Shown: positions 16,822-22,363 of the stretch, one piece after another
Layout: every line of letters starts with the position of its first letter
Numbering within the stretch: the stretch's first letter is position 1
Source: JAENVT01 sp031412355
GTDB lineage: Bacteria > Actinomycetota > Acidimicrobiia > Acidimicrobiales > Ilumatobacteraceae
Direction of reading: 5' to 3'
DNA length: 22,363 nucleotides
Assembly (NCBI GenBank): GCA_031412355.1
Contig: JANOCR010000288.1
Location: forward strand, 1 to 22,363
The notes under the pieces: generated by a model
The model's database searches: none
Told to the model about the DNA's origin: nothing
The model's input: only the letters and a program-made list of their open reading frames with translations
Position numbers and translations under genes: made by a program

Positions 16822-18371
16822 GGCAGCACTGCGTCGTCGGCAAACAGTTGGTCGAGGTTGTCGAGCACGTGGTTGTGGTACCCGGCTGATCGCACCGCGC
16901 TGAACCAGGTCCCGTCGTGGATCAGTGTCGGCAGTGGCGGCGCGTCGAAGGAGGTGCCGGGAGGCGGTGGGCCGGCCACGCTGTTGGGACCCCCCGGCAT
17001 GTCGGACTCGAGGATCAGGGTGCCAGTGCTGGTGGTGGTGACGTCGGCTTCGAATGCCTCGACCGCCAGCCCCTGCTCGATCGCTGCGACGGGATCAGCC
17101 TGCACGGCTCGGAGGGCGGTCATCACCGCCGACCACGTCCAGACCTTCGACGGGTTGTCGGGCCGGCGCAACACGCAACGCCGCGATGTCGACCCGATGC
17201 CCACGCTGGTCGTGGCGGTCTCGCCGGCAGACTTCATCAGTGCAGACGTGCCGTAGCGGGCGCGGCCGTCGCCGACGACCAGCAAGACGTCGCGCTCTCG
17301 GGCAAGCAACAGGTTCACCCACGGGTCGTCGTGCCGCTTGGCGATCACCACGACGTCGGCCATTCGCCCGGACTCGAGCCGTCCCGGTGCAAGTCCGCCC
17401 CAGGCGCGTGCCAGCAAGTCGCCAGGGTTCGAGGTGACCATCTCGGCCAGCTCGAACGGCGTCACGGCGAGGCCCGCATGGCGCACCCAGGTGTACGCCA
17501 CCTTCAGTTCGCCGAGCAGGTTCTTGCTGCCCGATGGGCCCCAGTCGCTGCCGATGCACACCGACACACCGTGCGCACGCGCCGCCAGCACGTCGGTGGT
17601 CTGGTCGTAGAGCCACAGGTTGGAGAACGGCGACCACACCACGCCGCCCGGCGCAGCACCGTCGGAGAGATCGGCATGCACGTTCCACTGCCTGAACTCG
17701 TCGTCGCCGACCGCACTGCAGTGGATTGCGATCAGCCGATGGCGAAGGCAACCGGCGGTGGCGACGTCGTTGAACTCGCGCGCCACCTTGCTGCCGCGCT
17801 GCCCCTCGCAGAGGTGGTACACCAGAGCATGGCCCTGGTCGAGCAGGTCGCGGCGATCGTCGAGCTCAGCCGACGACAGGTTGATCACCGAGGTGCGAAT
17901 GGAATCGGGATCGACGCCGTCGTCGACACTGCGCACGAGTTGATTGCTCGGCGTGCCGTTGGCGTTCGGCCAGCCCTGGATCGTTGTCGTGCCGCCGGCA
18001 AGGGCGCGCACCTGTGCGTAAGCGAGCAGCTCTTCGGGAGCACCCTTCAGGTACGCGTATGCCGGCCAGCTGACAGCAGGCTTGTACGACGGCGCGCTGG
18101 GCCACAGGTCGCGGTGCAGCCACGGCCCAGAGGTCCGGGCCGGCTCGTGCCAAAGCGGCAGTGTCGCGAAGCCGAGGTGGGAGTGCAGGTCGGTGAGGCC
18201 GGGGTATACGTAGGCATCGCCGACGTCGACCTGGCGAAAGCCCTGGGGCGGCGCGTGCCGGCCCTGCAACACCTTGTCGACCAACGCCCCGTCGAGGCGC
18301 ACGCGGCCGGTGAAGTGCCGCGTCGCGTCACCGCTGGCCAGCGGAACGATGTGGCCCTGCACCTCAAGCAT
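16818..18371 (-). CDS. Amidohydrolase-family metal-dependent hydrolase
   Basis: The 517-residue protein is an amidohydrolase-superfamily TIM-barrel hydrolase or deaminase. The N-terminal beta domain leads into YPGLTDLHSHLG with metal ligands His63 and His65. Later ligands are likely His186 (VYHLCEG), His217 (AIHCSAV) and Asp276 in GSDWGPSGSKN. The pattern resembles the TRZ/ATZ, SsnA and cytosine-deaminase-like branch, which uses a single metal. A beta-domain return (MADVVVIAKR) lies near residues 335-350. An extra tail of about 130 residues follows, ending with HVLDNLDQLFADD. Start ATG at 18371 is 6 bp after the upstream stop, and its own stop overlaps the S41 start by 4 bp. No signal peptide is present. 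The substrate is unknown; the operon suggests a nucleobase, a nucleoside-like compound or a cyclic amide, which is speculation. Confidence 0.9.
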   Translation of the reverse strand: MLEVQGHIVPLASGDATRHFTGRVRLDGALVDKVLQGRHAPPQGFRQVDVGDAYVYPGLTDLHSHLGFATLPLWHEPARTSGPWLHRDLWPSAPSYKPAVSWPAYAYLKGAPEELLAYAQVRALAGGTTTIQGWPNANGTPSNQLVRSVDDGVDPDSIRTSVINLSSAELDDRRDLLDQGHALVYHLCEGQRGSKVAREFNDVATAGCLRHRLIAIHCSAVGDDEFRQWNVHADLSDGAAPGGVVWSPFSNLWLYDQTTDVLAARAHGVSVCIGSDWGPSGSKNLLGELKVAYTWVRHAGLAVTPFELAEMVTSNPGDLLARAWGGLAPGRLESGRMADVVVIAKRHDDPWVNLLLARERDVLLVVGDGRARYGTSALMKSAGETATTSVGIGSTSRRCVLRRPDNPSKVWTWSAVMTALRAVQADPVAAIEQGLAVEAFEADVTTTSTGTLILESDMPGGPNSVAGPPPPGTSFDAPPLPTLIHDGTWFSAVRSAGYHNHVLDNLDQLFADDAVLP

Positions 18372-18377
18372 CGAGCA

Positions 18378-20168
18378 TCACAGGTTCAGCAGGATCTGCG
18401 CCGCAGCGGCTTCGGATGCCGACGGTGGCGGCGGATCCAACGCGGCCGCCCAGGCCGGCATCGTGACTTTGTAGTAGTCGAACGACGGCGATCCGTTTTG
18501 TGCAGCCTGTCGGCCACGGTTGCCGCTCGAGCCCTGCCATCGCAGCGTTCCGAACGGCAGGTCTTGCCTCGGGATCTGCTCGCGCTCGCCCGCGTAGGTG
18601 AACGTCGGCGTCGTGATGTCGCGGCGGTACGTCAACGCCGCCAGTTCCGTCAATGCCGATTGCCAGTTGGCGTTGACCCCCGACTGCAGCACCGACTTCA
18701 TGGTCACGACAGGGGTGCCTGTCGGCGTGACGTGTGTGCGCAAGCGTTGGGCAAGGGGGCCCATGAACAACAGCACCTGCGGGCGCGACAGGCGCACCGC
18801 CTCGGCGTGGATCGCCCGAACCGCCGCGCTGTCGACCGCCGCAGCGGCAGCGCTCTGACTGTCGTCGAGCGTGTCGACCGGCAATGCCCGCAAGATCGCG
18901 TACCGACCGGTCAGCCCGGCGGAGCGCAGGAACGACTGCAATCGCTGACCATCGTCGCCGGTCAGGGCGCGCATGGTGAACAGGTCGTCGTGCGATTGCT
19001 GATCGGCGATCACGAGGATGCTCGGCCGGTCGAGACGCCCTCGGTAGATGGGCCCGGTCCCCATCGAGGGCGAGCACTTCAACCCGAACGAGTTGAAGTC
19101 AGGCCAGGCAAAGCCGGACTTGCCGCCCTGCAACAGCGCGGCGAAAGAAGCGCCAGGCCCTCGATCGAAGTCCTTGTGGGCCCGGCGCGGTGGCTCCCAT
19201 GCGACATCGCCGACGTCGGCGCTGTAACCGACATTGGTGCCCGCAGTGCTGCCCGAATACGACAGCGTCGTACCGTCGTTGTTGTATGCGCCGTCCTCAG
19301 AGAAGATCTGGATCGCGGTCTGGCCGTCACGACGATTCGACGATGTCGAACCACGCCCTAGTCGCCAGGCGACGCCGTACGGGAAGTCGCGGAACGGGAT
19401 CGGGTCGCTGGAGTAGGTGTAGGCCGTGGTCGCTCGAACCGCCCCAGGGTCGACGGGCAGCCACGACGGATCGTCGGCGATCCAGTCGTCGACCCTGTTG
19501 ATGGCCGATTTGAAGCTGGAGATGATCGCGGCAACCGCGCCGCCCTTGCCGGCGCCACCCGGGTGCAGCACACCCACAACGTGCAGATTGGGCGAGATCA
19601 CCGATGCGTCGGCAAGGTGAAGGTTGTTGGGGTCGGCGTTGCCGCCGTGGGACTCGACCCAGCTGGCAACCGACTCCTTGGCCGCCCGGCCGACGGCGAT
19701 CACCAACTGCAGGTCGTTGCGCGCCACGACGTAGTCGAACAGCTCGTTGCGATGTTGGGCGATCGGCGAAGCGGGGTGCTGAGCAATGATCGGCAGCAGC
19801 CCGTCGTACTGCCCGAAGATCGGGTAGACGAAGGTGTTCAGGAAAAGGTACGAGCGATTGATGCCGAGGTGCCCGAGGAAGTGCTGCATGCGTCCACCGG
19901 TACCGCCAGTGAACGAATGGTGGCTCAGGGACTCGTCCTGCGCGCCTTCCTGACCGACGACCAGCACCTTGACCTGTTGATCGCCCAGCCGCCCACGGTA
20001 GAACATCGGGCCGAAGTGCCACCGGAACTCCTCGCTGCCCGACATCGCCACGCCGAAGCCGCGGTAGTTCGGTGTCTCCGCGAACAGACGCGACCAGCTT
20101 CGGTTCTTCGCCGGGCCGGGGTCGTATTCCCATGGAGATCCACGGTCCTGCCAGTACTGCTCCCACAT
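18378..20168 (-). CDS. Tandem-duplicated uracil-DNA-glycosylase-superfamily-like protein
   Basis: The 596-residue protein appears to be two copies of one module. In copy 1, LVVGQEGAQDES (about 69-80) resembles UDG motif A (GEAPGxxED). It is followed by SFTGGTGGRMQHFLGHLGI, YLFLNTFVYPI, LVIAVGRAAKE and a HPGG (202-205) where UDGs have the HPS motif. Copy 2 repeats this order: PIYRGRLDRPSILVIADQQS, LQSFLRSAGL, RPQVLLFMGPLAQR, but lacks the acidic and His motifs. Each copy ends with a shared element, IPFRDFPYGVAWR and IPRQDLPFGTLRW, confirming duplication. The ATG at 20168 is chosen over an upstream GTG at 20231 because AGGAG lies 8 bases before it. It heads a five-gene operon. The fold is inferred from motif order; glycosylase activity is not established. 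Confidence 0.75.
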   Translation of the reverse strand: MWEQYWQDRGSPWEYDPGPAKNRSWSRLFAETPNYRGFGVAMSGSEEFRWHFGPMFYRGRLGDQQVKVLVVGQEGAQDESLSHHSFTGGTGGRMQHFLGHLGINRSYLFLNTFVYPIFGQYDGLLPIIAQHPASPIAQHRNELFDYVVARNDLQLVIAVGRAAKESVASWVESHGGNADPNNLHLADASVISPNLHVVGVLHPGGAGKGGAVAAIISSFKSAINRVDDWIADDPSWLPVDPGAVRATTAYTYSSDPIPFRDFPYGVAWRLGRGSTSSNRRDGQTAIQIFSEDGAYNNDGTTLSYSGSTAGTNVGYSADVGDVAWEPPRRAHKDFDRGPGASFAALLQGGKSGFAWPDFNSFGLKCSPSMGTGPIYRGRLDRPSILVIADQQSHDDLFTMRALTGDDGQRLQSFLRSAGLTGRYAILRALPVDTLDDSQSAAAAAVDSAAVRAIHAEAVRLSRPQVLLFMGPLAQRLRTHVTPTGTPVVTMKSVLQSGVNANWQSALTELAALTYRRDITTPTFTYAGEREQIPRQDLPFGTLRWQGSSGNRGRQAAQNGSPSFDYYKVTMPAWAAALDPPPPSASEAAAAQILLNL

Positions 20169-20295
20169 CGCGGCGCTCCTGTTCTCCACACAGCGCCATC
20201 TCCCGCTGCACGTGTTGACAAGAGTCTCCACCGTAGCCGACAGATACGCGTCCCGATCTCGTCTGAGGGGAGCGACGCGGCGGCACTGAACTGCA

Positions 20296-20787
20296 TCAGG
20301 AACTTACGTCGATGGGGTCGTGTGGTGGTCCGTCCTGCAGCAGCGTGACGAGCAAACTGTGCAGTTCGTTGGGCACGAACCACGCATCGCTGGCGGCTAT
20401 CTCGGAAATCGTCCACCAGCGCAACTCGTGGACGAACTCCGCGTTCATCTGCTCCCACGAAAGCTGCGGCCGTGGTTCGAAGGCGTCGCTGTTCACGAGG
20501 TAGATCCGCTCGCGTTGGCCGTCGAACTCGCCGTTCAGGAACGGCACGATGTGCAGTCGGTGCCATATCTGTGGCCCGACAGCCGCGTCGACCAGACCGA
20601 CCTCCTCGCGCAGCTCGCGCTGCAGCGCATCAAGATGGCCCTCACCCGGCTCGAGTCCGCCGCCTGGCAGCGCCCATCGCGTTGCCGTGGGGAACTCGAA
20701 GCGCACGAGCAGCACACGTTGCTCGGGATCGATCACCAGGGCGCGCACGGCCTCGCGGATGCGCAACTCAGATGCAGGCTGTGTCAT
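20296..20787 (-). CDS. Nudix hydrolase
   Basis: The 163-residue protein carries a complete Nudix box at residues 43-65: Gly43, Glu49, Arg57-Glu58, Glu61-Glu62 and Gly64 match G-x5-E-x7-R-E-U-x-E-E-x-G-U exactly. The fragment GGLEPGEGHLDALQRELREE shows the metal-binding glutamates. Members hydrolyse nucleoside diphosphates linked to another group, including oxidised dNTPs, nucleotide sugars and NADH; the substrate here cannot be told. Its length and the C-terminal WWTISEI segment are ordinary for small Nudix proteins. It starts with ATG 6 bp after the DUF3039 stop, so it is co-transcribed with DUF3039 and the HD gene. A 127-bp gap separates it from the UDG-like gene downstream. Confidence 0.95.
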   Translation of the reverse strand: MTQPASELRIREAVRALVIDPEQRVLLVRFEFPTATRWALPGGGLEPGEGHLDALQRELREEVGLVDAAVGPQIWHRLHIVPFLNGEFDGQRERIYLVNSDAFEPRPQLSWEQMNAEFVHELRWWTISEIAASDAWFVPNELHSLLVTLLQDGPPHDPIDVSS

Positions 20788-20793
20788 CCCGGA

Positions 20794-21093
20794 TCATTCG
20801 TCGGGCGAGTTGTTGAGGCCGTCGTTGAACATCCGATACATCTCGTACACGCTCTTGCAGGTCTCGCACAGCGGGAGTTGCTTCGGATCGCGCGATGGCA
20901 CCCACACATGCCCGCACAGCGCTTCGATCGGGGTTCCGTAGATCCGTGCTTCGAGCACCTTGGCGGCGGCGCTTTCGCCCGGCTCGGTCTTCACGATGTG
21001 CGCGGCAGCAGGCTCGCCTGGCTGGAGGTCGGGGTCGATGTCGGGGATCGTCTCGACGGGGCTTGTCACCAATTCACTCACACGACTAGTCAA
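20794..21093 (-). CDS. DUF3039-family protein with Cys/His zinc-ribbon-like motif
   Basis: This 99-residue actinobacterial protein has the DUF3039 core AHIVKTEPGESAAAKVLEAR followed by YGTPIEALCGHVWVPSRDP and LPLCETCKSVYEMYR. Cys60, His62, Cys76 and Cys79 could bind one zinc ion. The family has no established function. The frame opens with TTG at 21093, directly abutting the stop of the HD gene (21094-21096); an in-frame GTG at 21081 is an alternative start. Neither has a strong ribosome binding site, and the first 28 residues are poorly conserved-looking and acidic. It is sandwiched between HD and Nudix genes with 0 and 6 bp spacing, so the three are one transcription unit. Confidence 0.85.
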   Translation of the reverse strand: MTSRVSELVTSPVETIPDIDPDLQPGEPAAAHIVKTEPGESAAAKVLEARIYGTPIEALCGHVWVPSRDPKQLPLCETCKSVYEMYRMFNDGLNNSPDE

Positions 21094-21729
21094 TCACTCG
21101 ACACGCAGTGCTGCCAGCTCAGCTTCGATGTTGGCGCGCGCTCGGTGCTCGAAGGCCGCGTGCATGTAGTCGGTGACGAACAGGCGGGGCTGATCGACAA
21201 AGTGCTGCAGCACTGCTGTTCGCCCCGTACGCCATTGGGCGTCGTCGACGTGGTCGTACTCGGCGCGCACTCCGTTGACGTACGCGTGGTAGCCACTGGG
21301 CTCGGCGCCCAGTATGGCGAGATCGGCGTCGAGCAGAATGTCTGTGTCGCCCGGGTCGTCGTGCCGGGCGAGGTGGTTCGCCGTGGCGGTGATCAAGGCT
21401 GTGAGCGAGCCGCAGCGGCCGTACGACCACCCGATCTCGGACATGTGCGTGGCCGCCAGCACCGCACTGCGCGCCTCGTTGTCGTCGGCGCGCGGGTCGT
21501 AGATCGCGTCGTGGTAGAGCGCCGCGGCCAACACCTCGGCCGACGGCTCGGCCCCCGACGCCCGCGACGCGTCGTGCACGTGGCGGAGCACGAACATGAT
21601 GTGGGTCGAGGTGTGGTAGTGGCGGTGCGGTTCGGCGTATCGACCCAGCAACGAGTCGACGTACTGGTCGTGGTGGTGTCCGGCTATCTGTCGCCAGGCT
21701 CGCCGGATCTCGATCTCCGGTTGGGTCAT
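21094..21729 (-). CDS. HD-superfamily metal-dependent phosphohydrolase
   Basis: The 211-residue protein is a predicted metal-dependent HD-domain phosphohydrolase. Ligands are visible as YHTSTHI (His39, His43), the HD pair in ALYHDAIYD (His73-Asp74) and a later aspartate in LLDADLAILG (134 or 136). The pattern fits the small bacterial group often annotated as predicted HD-superfamily hydrolase (COG4339-like), whose natural substrates are mostly nucleotides or unknown. The ATG at 21729 lies 29 bp from the divergent DUF4031 gene, leaving little room for promoters and leaders, so a leaderless or very short-leader transcript is likely. It is the first gene of the HD-DUF3039-Nudix unit. Confidence 0.9.
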   Translation of the reverse strand: MTQPEIEIRRAWRQIAGHHHDQYVDSLLGRYAEPHRHYHTSTHIMFVLRHVHDASRASGAEPSAEVLAAALYHDAIYDPRADDNEARSAVLAATHMSEIGWSYGRCGSLTALITATANHLARHDDPGDTDILLDADLAILGAEPSGYHAYVNGVRAEYDHVDDAQWRTGRTAVLQHFVDQPRLFVTDYMHAAFEHRARANIEAELAALRVE

Positions 21730-21758
21730 CGAGGCGACGTTACGGCACAGTGGCGCCT

Positions 21759-22034
21759 ATGGCTGTGCTGATCGACGAGCCCATCTGGTGGCACAAGGGC
21801 CGCCGCTGGTCGCACCTGGTCAGCGATGTGAGCTACGACGAACTACACGCGTTCGCCGAGCAGGCAGGGATCCCGCGCCGCGGGTTTCAGGGGGATCACT
21901 ACGACGTCCCTGAGGAGTACTTCGACGACCTGATTGCCGCGGGTGCCTCGCTGACATCGAGCCGCGAACTGTTGCGGCGGCTGCGTGCCGGCGGGTTGCG
22001 ACTGACCCCGGCCGAGCGCCGGGCGCGCCGATAG
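21759..22034 (+). CDS. DUF4031-family protein
   Basis: The 91-residue product starts MAVLIDEPIWWHKGRRWSHL and continues VSDVSYDELHAFAEQAG, then PRRGFQGDHYDVPEEYFDD, with a basic tail (SSRELLRRLRAGGLR). This is the whole length of DUF4031, a small family common in actinobacteria whose function is not known. The frame can begin at a GTG at 21750, but the ATG at 21759 matches the usual family N-terminus (MAVLID). It is divergent from the HD gene and convergent with the partial gene at the right edge, whose stop lies 4 bp away. No ribosome binding site is evident, which suits a leaderless message. Confidence 0.9.
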   Translation: MAVLIDEPIWWHKGRRWSHLVSDVSYDELHAFAEQAGIPRRGFQGDHYDVPEEYFDDLIAAGASLTSSRELLRRLRAGGLRLTPAERRARR

Positions 22035-22038
22035 CGCG

Positions 22039-22363
22039 TCACCATCGCTCGGGCTCGCCGAGCAGCTCGCGTGGACAGTCGACACCCGCCGGGCCGACGA
22101 CAAACCACTCGATCAATTCGATCCCGTGTGACTCGGTGATGTCGTTGGCCTCGAGCCAACGATCGAGATCGCCGGGCAGTGTTGCCGTGGTGTTGTGGGC
22201 AGTCTGCGGACGAACCGTGGCCAGCACCAGACCACAACGTGCCAGACCACACCATGCCGGCGACTTGCTACCGGCCACCGCCATGCACTCGGCGACCGAC
22301 AGCACCGAATCGGGGTCTGTCGTGCCGCTGACGACGGTGATGGTGTTGCTGCGGCTGGTGTCG
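22039..22363 (-). CDS. Unknown protein, partial (runs off the right edge)
   Basis: The minus-strand frame is open from the window edge to a stop at 22039-22041, giving at least 107 residues that end ECPREL-like (VDCPRELLGEPERW). The visible part includes SNTITVVSGTTDPDSVLSVA near the edge and LPGDLDRWLEANDITESHGI further on. A GTG at 22305 could start a shorter 88-residue protein, but the sequence upstream of it also looks coding, so a gene extending beyond the window is more likely. Four cysteines and no clear family motif are visible. I do not recognise it. Its stop is 4 bp from the convergent DUF4031 stop. Confidence 0.6.
   Translation of the reverse strand, partial: DTSRSNTITVVSGTTDPDSVLSVAECMAVAGSKSPAWCGLARCGLVLATVRPQTAHNTTATLPGDLDRWLEANDITESHGIELIEWFVVGPAGVDCPRELLGEPERW

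Noticed and set aside
16917..19361. Long + strand open frame of 814 codons
   Set aside because: It is antisense to the amidohydrolase and UDG-like genes. Its translation is low-complexity, rich in Arg, Gly, Val and His, with no family motifs; such shadow frames are expected in high-GC DNA.
20169..20231. GTG start at 20231 for the UDG-like gene
   Set aside because: The added 21 residues have no matching feature, and the ATG at 20168 has AGGAG at good spacing.
20215..20243. TTGACA hexamer on + suggesting a promoter
   Set aside because: No convincing -10 follows at 16-18 bp, and every gene to the right for more than 1.5 kb is on the minus strand.

Overview
The window is high-GC DNA with tightly packed genes. 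It reads as the chromosome of an actinobacterium, most likely from the Acidimicrobiia (Ilumatobacter-like). The evidence is a mycobacterial/actinobacterial-type LexA box (TCGAAC-N4-GTTCGA) before a DnaE2-type polymerase, the actinobacteria-typical small families DUF3039 and DUF4031, and frequent GTG/TTG starts. The lineage is inferred; no 16S rRNA or other marker is present. I saw no tRNA, rRNA, insertion sequence or CRISPR array.

Region 1 (1-9210) is an alpha-glucoside uptake and use locus. The end of a LacI-type regulator overlaps a GH13 alpha-glucosidase by 4 bp on the + strand. Convergent to it, a minus-strand operon encodes a lipoprotein sugar-binding protein, two permeases of AglF/AglG type and a PA14-containing GH3 beta-glucosidase. 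The last three genes are joined by 4-bp ATGA overlaps. The ABC ATPase is transcribed divergently on +. A 24-bp near-palindrome in the shared upstream region is a strong candidate operator for the LacI protein. A perfect 16-bp-stem hairpin separates the binding-protein gene from the permeases. Both hydrolases lack export signals, so the expected logic is import followed by cytoplasmic hydrolysis.

Region 2 (9211-13210) holds dnaE2, an error-prone polymerase preceded by a textbook LexA box placed between plausible -35 and -10 hexamers. As given, dnaE2 carries a -1 frameshift near 11238, either a real lesion or a one-base sequencing error. A small unknown + strand gene with a strong ribosome binding site follows.

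Region 3 (13192-21729) is a run of eight minus-strand genes. In transcription order they are an HD-domain phosphohydrolase, a DUF3039 zinc-ribbon-like protein, a Nudix hydrolase, then after a 127-bp gap a tandem-duplicated uracil-DNA-glycosylase-like protein, an amidohydrolase, a cytoplasmic S41-type peptidase, a PfkB kinase and an isocitrate lyase/PEP mutase-family protein. The last five genes are separated by -4 to +15 bp and probably form one operon. The duplicated UDG-like protein with its amidohydrolase and S41 partners is the most unusual thing here and the best candidate for an undescribed system.

Region 4 (21759-22363) has a + strand DUF4031 gene, divergent from the HD gene across only 29 bp, and a partial unknown minus-strand gene running off the right edge. 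No gene-free stretch exceeds 300 bases; the largest are 7908-8064 (regulatory region), 20169-20295 (nothing convincing seen) and 6386-6497 (hairpin).
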